A stretch of 64,000 bases of DNA, taken from the NCBI GenBank assembly GCA_020890945.1, contig JAJHPK010000015.1, forward strand, positions 44,854 through 108,853. The letters are read 5' to 3'. Every line of letters starts with the position of its first letter. The first letter of the stretch is position 1. The stretch comes from Nitrosomonas sp. Its GTDB lineage: Bacteria > Pseudomonadota > Gammaproteobacteria > Burkholderiales > Nitrosomonadaceae. Made by a program: the position numbers and the translations under genes. The notes under the pieces were generated by a model. The model was not told the origin of the DNA and ran no database searches. It saw only the letters and a list, made by a program, of their open reading frames with translations. Below are positions 16,556 through 23,977 of this stretch, in pieces.

Positions 16556-18034
16556 TTAAAGTTTTAACCGCGCGGCAATTTCTTTGAAACTGTTTAAACC
16601 GGATTCTAAATTATCGATGATCTCTAAAACCAATTCATCCGGTTCCGGCAAATTATCCAGATCGGACAAACTCTTATCCTTGATCCAAAAAATATCCAGA
16701 CTGATTTTATCGCGCATCATAATTTGATCGAAGCCGTATCTGCGCCAACGGCCTTCCGGGTTTTGCTCGCTCCAAGTTTCCCGCCGCTGGTGACGGTTTT
16801 GCGGGTGGTAGCAAGCGATGAAATCCTGCAAATCCTCAAATTGCAATGCTTTCTTTTTCAGCGTGTGGTGGATATTCGTACGGTAATCGTAATACCAAAC
16901 TTCCTGGGTCCATGCTTCCTTGCTCGCTTCACGGTTATCGAAAAACAACACGTTCGCTTTTACGCCATTGGCGTAGAAAATACCGGTGGGCAACCGCAAA
17001 ATAGTGTGCAAATCCGTGGTTTCGAGTAATTTCCGCCGCACTGTTTCACCCGCAACGCCCTCGAACAGTACATTATCTGGCACCACGACCGCAGCCCGTC
17101 CAGTCGTTTTCAGCATGGTACGGATATGCTGCACGAAATTGAGTTGCTTGTTCGACGTCGTAGCCCAGAAATCCTGCCGATTGTAGGTCAGCTCGTCTTT
17201 TTCCTGCTCGCCTTCCTCGTTGGTGAAACTCATCGCGCTCTTCTTGCCAAACGGTGGATTCGCCAACACATAATCGAAGCGTTTGCCGGAATCCGCTACC
17301 AGTGCATCGTTCGGGGAAATCATGCTGTCGCCGTCGATCTCGCCGATGTTATGCAAAAACATGTTCATCAACGCCAAGCGCCGCGTATTGGCGACAATCT
17401 CATTACCGTAAAACGTGTCGTGTTTCAGAAACGCTTTCTGCGTTTTATCCAGCGCATGTTCGGCCACCAGAAAATCATACGCCGCCAAAAAGAAACCGCC
17501 CGTGCCGCACGCCGGATCGGCAATACTCTTGCCCGGCTCTGGTCGCATACACGCCACCATCGCTTTAATCAAAGCGCGTGGCGTAAAATATTGTCCTGCC
17601 CCGGATTTAGTATCTTCCGCATTGCGTTCCAACAATCCCTCGTAAATATCGCCTTTCACATCCGCGCCCATCGTCACCCACTGGGTTTCGTTGACCATAT
17701 CGATCAAGCGGTACAACTTGGCCGGATCCTGAATCTTGTTCTGCGCCTTGGTGAAAATCTGCCCCAGCATCCCCGGCAGTTTACCCAACTCCTGCAATAG
17801 CGCCACATAATGCACCTCCAACTCCGCACCACGCTTGGTTTTCAGGCTTTGCCAATTATATTCGGCGGGAATGCCGACTTGACGGTTATACGGCGGCTGG
17901 CTGTATTCATCCGCCATTTTCAAAAAGATCAGATACGTGAGCTGCTCCAAGTAGTCGCCGTACCCCACGCCATCGTCGCGCAACGTAGTACAAAAACTCC
18001 AGACCTTGGAAACGATCGATGCGGTTGCGTTCAC
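16556..18034 (-). CDS. hsdM: Type I restriction-modification methyltransferase subunit
   Basis: A 492-residue HsdM. The N-terminal helical domain ('VWSFCTTLRDDGVGYGDYL') is followed by a Rossmann methyltransferase. The SAM-binding motif 'ADPACGTGGFFLAAYD' is near residue 171 and the catalytic N6-adenine motif 'NPPFG' near 257. It pairs with HsdS to methylate adenine at the target site, protecting host DNA, and adds HsdR for restriction. Translation appears to begin at GTG. It is last in the order hsdR, DUF559, hsdS, GIY-YIG, hsdM, and is separated from hsdS by a repeat-rich 800-bp spacer. All motifs are intact. Confidence 0.95.
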   Translation of the reverse strand: MNATASIVSKVWSFCTTLRDDGVGYGDYLEQLTYLIFLKMADEYSQPPYNRQVGIPAEYNWQSLKTKRGAELEVHYVALLQELGKLPGMLGQIFTKAQNKIQDPAKLYRLIDMVNETQWVTMGADVKGDIYEGLLERNAEDTKSGAGQYFTPRALIKAMVACMRPEPGKSIADPACGTGGFFLAAYDFLVAEHALDKTQKAFLKHDTFYGNEIVANTRRLALMNMFLHNIGEIDGDSMISPNDALVADSGKRFDYVLANPPFGKKSAMSFTNEEGEQEKDELTYNRQDFWATTSNKQLNFVQHIRTMLKTTGRAAVVVPDNVLFEGVAGETVRRKLLETTDLHTILRLPTGIFYANGVKANVLFFDNREASKEAWTQEVWYYDYRTNIHHTLKKKALQFEDLQDFIACYHPQNRHQRRETWSEQNPEGRWRRYGFDQIMMRDKISLDIFWIKDKSLSDLDNLPEPDELVLEIIDNLESGLNSFKEIAARLKL

Positions 18035-18070
18035 GCCGAGACCCTCAGCAAATCAGTATTCAACGCTTCC

Positions 18071-18104
18071 GTCATTCCCGAGACGATTTGAATCGGGAAT
18101 CCAG
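18071..18104. repeat. Short palindromic repeat, copy 1 (GTCATTCCCGAGACGATT type)
   Basis: GTCATTCCCGAGACGATTTG followed by AATCGGGAATCCAG forms a hairpin (ATTCCCGA/AATCGGGAAT). It recurs almost unchanged at 18721-18754, with one substitution in 34. It is a REP-like intergenic element immediately upstream of hsdM. Confidence 0.75.
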
Positions 18105-18173
18105 TCTCTAGCTGGTTAACATTCCCGATCCCCGATAAAAACACTTGGGGATGACGAACTACGGCAATCTTAC

Positions 18174-18464
18174 TCATGCCAATTCTTTCCATAAATCTTT
18201 CCATGCCGGGTTCATCTTCTCGATCAAATTTATTTTCCATTGCCTATTCCATTTTTTAAGTTGCTTCTCGCGTTGAATTGCTGCCCGCATTTCTTCATGT
18301 ATTTCATAATAAACCAGGAAATAAACACCGTATTTCTTGGTAAACCCTTCAACCAAATCCTGTTTATGCTGCCAAACCCGCTGAATTAAGTGACTGGTTA
18401 CCCCAATGTACAACGTGCCGTTGTATCCGCTCGCCAGAATATAAACCGCAGGCTGTTTTTCCAT
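18174..18464 (-). CDS. GIY-YIG nuclease-family protein
   Basis: A 96-residue single-domain GIY-YIG protein. It shows 'VYILASGYNGTLYIGVT' (the GIY-YIG pair appears as VYI...YIG), then 'LIQRVWQHKQDLVEGF' with the catalytic arginine and histidine, and 'AIQREKQLKKWNRQWK' with the metal-binding glutamate. These small UPF0213/YhbQ-like proteins are predicted endonucleases of unclear role. It is inserted between hsdS and hsdM, flanked on both sides by short palindromic repeats. It is probably a passenger rather than a restriction subunit. Confidence 0.85.
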   Translation of the reverse strand: MEKQPAVYILASGYNGTLYIGVTSHLIQRVWQHKQDLVEGFTKKYGVYFLVYYEIHEEMRAAIQREKQLKKWNRQWKINLIEKMNPAWKDLWKELA

Positions 18465-18552
18465 GATGCAACTCCAGTCAAACGCTCACATCCAAACCAT
18501 CTTTCGCATTATTCACAGGCCCCCGCCGACACAGCTTTATTCATCAATCATT

Positions 18553-18726
18553 CCTCATCACACACCGCCATTCCTTGTTACAACCATCAACCTTCGTTAC
18601 ACCCGTCACCCCTCATCACATCCGTTACTCCTCATCACGTCCTTCACTTCCCGTCACATCCGTCATCCCTCGTCACTTCCGTCATTCCCTCGTCATTTCG
18701 GTCATTCCCTCGTCATTTCGGTCATT
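18553..18726. repeat. Decaying tandem repeat, nine units of 18-20 bp
   Basis: Nine units share the pattern CCTCrTCAynTCCGTCATT. The last two (18687-18706 and 18707-18726) are identical 20-mers, CCCTCGTCATTTCGGTCATT. Earlier units diverge progressively to the left. The array runs directly into the palindromic repeat at 18721. It is not a CRISPR array, because there are no spacers. Confidence 0.75.
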
Positions 18727-18754
18727 CCCGAGACGATTCTAATCGGGAATCCAG
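18721..18754. repeat. Short palindromic repeat, copy 2
   Basis: Nearly identical to 18071-18104, it abuts the tandem array. Its first bases (GTCATTCCC) match the array's unit end, so the array probably grew from this element's edge. Confidence 0.75.
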
Positions 18755-18771
18755 ATTTTCAGAGTAATATA

Positions 18772-18821
18772 GATTCCCGCCCCACGCCTTCGCAAGGGCT
18801 GGCATTGTACGGAAATGACGA
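18772..18821 (+). repeat. Dispersed repeat of the 'CACGCCTTCGC' type, intergenic copy
   Basis: This 50-bp segment (GATTCCCGCCCCACGCCTTC, then GCAAGGGCTGGCA, ending GGAAATGACGA) is a close match to the reverse complement of the repeat inside hsdS at 19738-19794. It lies 20 bp past the 3' end of hsdS. Confidence 0.75.
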
Positions 18822-18840
18822 GATCAACCAGCAATCACCG

Positions 18841-20505
18841 TTAACTTCGCCCCCTCTTGCGGCGGACAACCACATTGCCCTGAGAGGCCAGCCGTTCCGC
18901 CTTAATACGCGCCAGCAATTCCGAAGCAGGTTCGTCGTTTGGATCTTGCGGCACCAACTGGCCGGAGAAGGCTTTTTTCAGGATGGACTGGCGCAGGGCT
19001 TCGGCTTGTTGCAAAGCGGTGGTGAGGGTTTGGTCGAGTTGGTCGGCTTCGGAAAGCTTTAATGCAAGGCCTCCAATAATTATTTCAGCTTCTAATCTTG
19101 AGCAAATCGGCACAGCTATTGAACGAATTCTATCTTGCCCAATGTTACGCATGGATTCCTGATTGCCAGTCGATAGCTGCATGATTTGGTTGCGTCCTAT
19201 ACGGCTTCGCAAATACTGAAGGAAGTATTCTTGTGAAAAACCTTCAAATACAATACGAAGCGTTTTATCGCTCAGCATTATTTTTTTGATTACCTTTCTT
19301 GCGATAACGCAGGCGCCAACTAGATCAATGGTGTTTGCCCGGCTCAGAAGGAAATCTCCACTCCGAATTAAATAGGTTTCGTTTTCTTTCGAAGAATCAG
19401 TGCATGTTTTACTTTCCGATTCGTCATATTCGCCCCAAGTCACTGCGCTCACCTTCGCTACTCCGATTTCATCTGCACGAGGTTCGCGCTCGTCACACTT
19501 AAAGCTTTTTCCAGCATCTATCGAAGAAATAAAGTCACCCAATTTGCACCACCCCCATCCCTCCGGCAGTTCGGGAAATTCGGCTAGTTCTTCGGCGGTG
19601 AGTGGCGGTAGGGATTTCGGGGGCTTGGGTTTGCTGCCTTGCTTGTCGGAGGCTTCCCAGTCGGTGAGTTGTTGTTGGTAGCGTTGTTTGCGTTCTTGTT
19701 GGATGCGCTCGAGCAAGTCAGCAGCGGTTTCGAGTGGTTCGTCATTCTCGTGCAGTGCCAGCCCCCGCGAAGGCGTGGAGCTGGAATCCATGTCATTCAA
19801 AGGCTGGGCCCCCGCCTTCGCGGGGGCGACGGATTGTTTGGCACGATGTTGCTCGCGCCATTGCGCAGTGAGTTTGCCTTCGAAAGCATGTTTCAGCAAC
19901 GCCTGGCGATACACCTTGAGCTGCGCCTGAGCGGTTTTCAGGTATTCTATGCCCTTATCCAGCTCAGAAAAAAGCTCCTCAATTTTGGCGACGATGCGGT
20001 GTTGTTCTTGGAGTGGCGCAATGGGGAAATGTACGGTTGAGAGATTCCCTCTGGAGATTCTTTTTCGTGTTGATCCAGTCTGATGGTCGCTGATATTTTT
20101 GCGAGATGCTGGCGAATTGAGGGCATACATGAAGTACCTCACATCCATCAGATTGTGTCCAAAACGGATTACGCAAACATCTACGACGGTGACAAACTTC
20201 TTATTCCCTTGCAACGGAAACAAACAGGCACGACCAAGAGGATCAGGCATTCGTGCAACTAAAATATCTCCATTTTCCAAGAACGTGCAGTTTAGTTCGG
20301 CGGCTTTTTCAGGTGTCAGAAATCGAGAAGACTTATCCTTAAACTCTCCATCGCCAATGTCCGCCAATTGGATAAGTCTGACCTGACCGTTTTGATCTTG
20401 GTCTTTACTTTCAATCCAATCACCATCTCGAAAAACACCATGAACACCAACTAAGTCATCAATAGTAGCAAGAGTCCAACCATTGGGCAGAATTACTTCA
20501 CTCAT
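18841..20505 (-). CDS. hsdS: Type I restriction-modification specificity subunit
   Basis: A 554-residue HsdS with two target-recognition domains (about 5-190 and 325-500), each followed by a helical spacer. 'PIAPLQEQHRIVAKIEELFSE' ends the first; 'ALRQSILKKAFSGQL' ends the second. The domains choose the two halves of the recognition site and dock HsdM and HsdR. ATG 20505 follows a GTG that could add one residue. The protein is longer than usual. Residues about 225-256 ('SVAPAKAGAQ...' to '...LALHENDE') are encoded by a dispersed palindromic repeat kept in frame in the central linker. A Pro/Lys-rich stretch follows. It appears functional, with no stops. Confidence 0.93.
   Translation of the reverse strand: MSEVILPNGWTLATIDDLVGVHGVFRDGDWIESKDQDQNGQVRLIQLADIGDGEFKDKSSRFLTPEKAAELNCTFLENGDILVARMPDPLGRACLFPLQGNKKFVTVVDVCVIRFGHNLMDVRYFMYALNSPASRKNISDHQTGSTRKRISRGNLSTVHFPIAPLQEQHRIVAKIEELFSELDKGIEYLKTAQAQLKVYRQALLKHAFEGKLTAQWREQHRAKQSVAPAKAGAQPLNDMDSSSTPSRGLALHENDEPLETAADLLERIQQERKQRYQQQLTDWEASDKQGSKPKPPKSLPPLTAEELAEFPELPEGWGWCKLGDFISSIDAGKSFKCDEREPRADEIGVAKVSAVTWGEYDESESKTCTDSSKENETYLIRSGDFLLSRANTIDLVGACVIARKVIKKIMLSDKTLRIVFEGFSQEYFLQYLRSRIGRNQIMQLSTGNQESMRNIGQDRIRSIAVPICSRLEAEIIIGGLALKLSEADQLDQTLTTALQQAEALRQSILKKAFSGQLVPQDPNDEPASELLARIKAERLASQGNVVVRRKRGRS
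19738..19833 (-). repeat. Palindromic repeat inserted in frame within hsdS
   Basis: Two adjoining parts are visible. 19738-19794 is an inverted copy of the 18772-18821 repeat. 19805-19833 contains the GC palindrome GCCCCCGCCTTCGCGGGGGC. Read on the reverse strand they give 32 in-frame residues in the HsdS linker. Confidence 0.8.
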
Positions 20506-20551
20506 CACGCAACCAATACCTCATTCAATGAACGTCATATTACACAATGAC

Positions 20552-20642
20552 AAATCCCCCCTTGCCCCCCTTTTTCAAAGGGGGGAACTGGCGCGTTGGT
20601 TTGCAGCCTCCCCCTTTGAAAAAGGGGGATCGAGGGGGATTT
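20552..20642. repeat. C-rich/G-rich palindromic element A
   Basis: AAATCCCCCC...CTTTTTCAAAGGGGGG on the left is mirrored by CCCCCTTTGAAAAAGGGGG...GGGGGATTT on the right, giving a 91-bp inverted repeat. Its right edge abuts the DUF559 stop codon, so on the reverse strand it directly follows that gene. Element B (21002-21105) has the same design. Confidence 0.8.
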
Positions 20643-21001
20643 CATAGTCTTTCCTTCACCATTCCATCTATCACATTCAATACCGCATCCATTTCCAGTA
20701 ACACTTGGCGGTTATCAAATCGCAGCACATGTAAACCCAAGCCCGCCAGCGCCTCATCCCGTTCTTGGTCTTTGGCCTGATGGGCGGTTTCAAAATGCTG
20801 ACTGCCGTCGAGCTCGATCACCAGTTTTGCCGCTGGGCAATAAAAATCGACGATGAACGAGAGCAGCGGTTTTTGACGGTAGAATTGCACGCCTCGAATT
20901 TGTTTGCGGCGCACACGATGCCAGAGTGCTTGCTCAGCATCAGTCATGTTGGTTCTGAGCGTGCGGGAGTGTTCCTTTAGTTTTGAATTGTAGCGTTCCA
21001 T
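20642..21001 (-). CDS. DUF559 (Vsr-like) endonuclease-domain protein
   Basis: A 119-residue protein of the DUF559 family, related to very-short-patch-repair and PD-(D/E)XK nucleases. It has the N-terminal 'RTNMTDAEQALWHRVRRKQI' helix region and the nuclease core 'FIVDFYCPAAKLVIELDGSQH' split over two strands, with D and E-x-D metal ligands. 'LGLHVLRFDNRQVL' follows near the C terminus. Its biological role is unproven. It sits between hsdR and hsdS, and the two copies of a ~95-bp palindromic element bracket it, which suggests that it entered as a cassette. Confidence 0.9.
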   Translation of the reverse strand: MERYNSKLKEHSRTLRTNMTDAEQALWHRVRRKQIRGVQFYRQKPLLSFIVDFYCPAAKLVIELDGSQHFETAHQAKDQERDEALAGLGLHVLRFDNRQVLLEMDAVLNVIDGMVKERL

Positions 21002-21105
21002 AAATTCTCCCCCTCAATCCCCTTTTTTCAAAGGGTGAGGACAACCCAGCGCCGCAATTGCGTTTTTAGTTCCCCACTTTGAAAAAGGGGGGCTAGGGGG
21101 GATTT
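21002..21105. repeat. C-rich/G-rich palindromic element B
   Basis: An inverted-repeat element with the same ends as element A (left ATTCTCCCCCTC..., right ...GGGGGGATTT) and inner CCCCTTTTTTCAAAGGG / CCCCACTTTGAAAAAGGGG. It is more diverged in its centre. It lies between the hsdR stop codon and the DUF559 start codon. Confidence 0.8.
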
Positions 21106-21107
21106 CA

Positions 21108-23888
21108 TCATCCCACCAACACTTCATTCAATTCATCCAACAACGGCTCCATCCGTGCTCCAAACAATTGATGCATTTTCCCCAATCCGCCTTGCGCGTC
21201 GAACGGTGCCATGTCCAAGTCGTCGCGCTCGATGTGGAAGGAATTGGCGATATGATCGCGCACCATGCGCAGCCAGTCCATCTGCGCTTCATTGAATTTG
21301 TCGCCACTGCCGGAGTGGTGCTTCATGATCCAGTTCTGGAAGTTGCGGCGCACCACGGCGTCGTAATTGGTGAGAGTTTCGTCGATGCCGCAAGTGCGGC
21401 GAATCAGCGCGACCAGCGCGGTGAGTTCGCTAATGGGTTGGCCCTTGTAGTTGTCGAGCTGGGCGTAGGCCTGCCAGACACGCACCGGGGCGAGTTTGGG
21501 TTTCTCGGTTTTGAGCTTGTCCAGCACCTGCCGGATCATGTCGTAGGTAATTTCGCGGCGACGGTAGGGTTGATCGAAGAAGATGGCGAGTGCGGTGATG
21601 TGGTCGCGCTGACTTTTCAGGTAGTCGGTAAATTCATCCACGAAGGCCTGTGCGTGGTTGCTGGCCTCTTTGTCCCATCCGGCGTGCAACACGGTGTCGA
21701 GGTTGTCGTGGTCGATGGTTTGTTCTTTGTAGCGGCGGATGCTGTCGATCAGTTCAACCAGTTCACCGTTCAGCACAGTGGCGGCTTCGTTCACTAATTG
21801 CTGTTGTGCTTGTTGGCGTTTATCGTCGCCAGGATTGGTGCCGATGGGTAATCTTGCCAGTTCCAGCGCACGCGCTTCGATGTTGTCGGCATCAATGGCG
21901 CTGAATAATTGACTCACGAGTTGATTCAAATCCAATCCGCCCGCTGCGACGCGGATGCGGCGTTGTTCATCGACATCCAGTTGCTTGCTGAGCCGCGCCA
22001 AACGCCCGGCCAGCGATGACACGGTGTCTTCATCGGTGGCGCCCATCATCACGCTCATCGCCAAATCCTTGAGTGACACAGTCGGTTTAGTGATGAGCGG
22101 TTGACTGGCGGTCTTGAGTGAGCGGGTAACGCCAATAGCATCGATGATGACATAGTGCGTTTTGGCGTTGACGGCGGAAGGCGTTACTTTTTTCAAGTCG
22201 TCTCGATCCAAGGTGCGCGTGCCACGGCCTTTCATTTGTTCGAAATAGTTGCGACTTTTCACATCGCGCATAAACAATAGACATTCCAGTGGTTTAACGT
22301 CGGTGCCGGTGGCAATCATGTCCACCGTGACGGCGATACGCGGGTAATATTCATTGCGAAATTGTTGTAACACGGATTTGGGTTCTTCCTCGGCTTTGTA
22401 GGTGAGTTTTTTGCAAAAGGCATTGCCCTCGCCGAATTCTTCGCGCACGGTTTGGATGATGTCATCGGCGTGACTATCGGTTTTGGCAAAGATTAACGTT
22501 TTGGGCACCTCGCGGCGCCCGGGAAAGATTTCCGGTAGTTTGTCGCGAAACGTGCGAATCACGGTGCGGATTTGATCCGGGTTGACGATGCTGCGATCCA
22601 ATTGGATCGCAGAATAGGTTTCGTCCTCGTCTTGCATTTCCCAGCGTTTCTTGCGCGTCAGCTTTTCGCGTTTTTCCACCGATTGCGCGGCGGCGATTTG
22701 CGCGCCTTGCTGGGTAATCTGCGTTTCGATCAAATAAACTTCATTGCCGACATTCACGCCATCGGCCACCGCTTTTTCATGACTGTAATCACTGACCACG
22801 TTTTTCTTGAAGAAACCATAAGTGCGATTGTCTGGCGTGGCGGTGAGACCGATCAGGCTGGCGTCGAAATAATCCAGCACTTGTAGCCATAGGTTGTAGA
22901 TGGAGCGGTGACACTCATCGATAAAAATGAAATCGAAAAACTCCGGCGGGATTTTTTCGTTATAAACAACGGGCAGCGGCTCCTTGCCAAGTTTTAACTC
23001 AGCGGGGTTGATGTCTTCGGCGGCGGTGTCCAGTTCTTTATCTTTGAGGATGGCATACAAGCGTTGGATGGTGCTGATGCACACCTGGCTATCCTTGGCG
23101 ACAAAAGAAGATTTAAGCCGTTGCACGTTATACAACTCGGTAAACTTGCAATTATCGTCGAGCGGCACATAGGACATCATTTCCTGTTCGGCCTGTTCGC
23201 CTAGATTTTTGGTATCGACCAAAAACAAAATGCGCTTGGCATGCGCATATTTTAACAAACGATACATTGCGGTAATCGCAGTGTACGTTTTGCCCGCGCC
23301 GGTAGCCATTTGAATCAGAGCGCGCGGACGGCCTGCTTGGAATGAAGCTTCCAAATTGGTAATGGCGATTTCTTGACAATCGCGCAGGTGTAATTCTTTT
23401 GCCGGAAGACGGTTGGGATTCAAGAGCGGAATCTGCTGCAACCGTTGACGCAGGCTGATACCTTGCGACATCCACTCTTTCAGTGTTTCTGGGCGGTGAA
23501 AATTGAACACTTCACGCGAACGAGGCTTGGGATCGCGACCGTCGGTAAAGCGGGTAATAATGCCGGTGCTCTCGTACAGGAAAGGCAGTGGTTCCTTATT
23601 GTTGATCCACTTCAGTTTAGCGGCGGCATAGCCTTCGGTTTGTGTTTCGTGCACCGTGAGTCGCTGACCTTCTTCTTCCCGCTTGGCTTCAATCACACCC
23701 ACCGCTTTCTTCGCGACAAACAGTACGTAATCGGCGGGACCTACATCGGTTTGGTATTCTCGTATCGCTTGACCTTCCCCAGTATTGAGATCAATTTTTT
23801 TGTTGGATTGAACATCCCAGCCAGCTTGTTGCAGCAAGCTATCAATTTGATCACGCGCTTTATCCTCAGGATCCTGATTTTCGGTCAT
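21108..23888 (-). CDS. hsdR: Type I restriction endonuclease subunit R
   Basis: A 926-residue HsdR of the EcoEI-like size class. The N-terminal nuclease shows 'DYVLFVAKKAVGVIEAKRE' (D...ExK, to about residue 66). The superfamily 2 motor has Walker A 'MATGAGKTYTAI' near 194, 'DECHRS' near 323, 'GLTATP', and late helicase motifs 'VDMIATGTDVKPLECLLF' and 'QMKGRGTRT'. It translocates DNA and cleaves away from unmethylated sites. It is first of the locus on the reverse strand. Everything needed for activity seems intact. Confidence 0.95.
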   Translation of the reverse strand: MTENQDPEDKARDQIDSLLQQAGWDVQSNKKIDLNTGEGQAIREYQTDVGPADYVLFVAKKAVGVIEAKREEEGQRLTVHETQTEGYAAAKLKWINNKEPLPFLYESTGIITRFTDGRDPKPRSREVFNFHRPETLKEWMSQGISLRQRLQQIPLLNPNRLPAKELHLRDCQEIAITNLEASFQAGRPRALIQMATGAGKTYTAITAMYRLLKYAHAKRILFLVDTKNLGEQAEQEMMSYVPLDDNCKFTELYNVQRLKSSFVAKDSQVCISTIQRLYAILKDKELDTAAEDINPAELKLGKEPLPVVYNEKIPPEFFDFIFIDECHRSIYNLWLQVLDYFDASLIGLTATPDNRTYGFFKKNVVSDYSHEKAVADGVNVGNEVYLIETQITQQGAQIAAAQSVEKREKLTRKKRWEMQDEDETYSAIQLDRSIVNPDQIRTVIRTFRDKLPEIFPGRREVPKTLIFAKTDSHADDIIQTVREEFGEGNAFCKKLTYKAEEEPKSVLQQFRNEYYPRIAVTVDMIATGTDVKPLECLLFMRDVKSRNYFEQMKGRGTRTLDRDDLKKVTPSAVNAKTHYVIIDAIGVTRSLKTASQPLITKPTVSLKDLAMSVMMGATDEDTVSSLAGRLARLSKQLDVDEQRRIRVAAGGLDLNQLVSQLFSAIDADNIEARALELARLPIGTNPGDDKRQQAQQQLVNEAATVLNGELVELIDSIRRYKEQTIDHDNLDTVLHAGWDKEASNHAQAFVDEFTDYLKSQRDHITALAIFFDQPYRRREITYDMIRQVLDKLKTEKPKLAPVRVWQAYAQLDNYKGQPISELTALVALIRRTCGIDETLTNYDAVVRRNFQNWIMKHHSGSGDKFNEAQMDWLRMVRDHIANSFHIERDDLDMAPFDAQGGLGKMHQLFGARMEPLLDELNEVLVG

Positions 23889-23917
23889 GTTTTAACAATA
23901 ATTCGTTTCATGCGAGG

Positions 23918-23923
23918 TATTAT
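23918..23923 (-). promoter_or_regulatory. Possible -10 hexamer for hsdR
   Basis: TATAAT on the reverse strand lies 30 bp before the hsdR ATG, in the 89-bp gap after tamB. No good -35 hexamer is seen at 16-18 bp, so this is only a candidate. Confidence 0.3.
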
Positions 23924-23977
23924 AGTTTTTGGCGCATTAAATCATAGTGTTTTCTTGGATAAAATCTCATCGCCTGA

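Noticed and set aside
17126-17800. 224-codon forward frame antisense to hsdM
   Set aside because: The hsdM reading has clear motifs on the other strand; this frame is a codon-bias shadow.
18553-18726. Possible CRISPR array
   Set aside because: The units are directly adjacent without unique spacers, and no cas gene is nearby.
18463-19062. 199-codon forward frame across the repeat region
   Set aside because: It runs through tandem repeats and then antisense through hsdS; composition is repeat-driven and there is no ribosome-binding site.
21168-21797. 209-codon forward frame antisense to hsdR
   Set aside because: A shadow of the real hsdR frame, with no start signal or fold.
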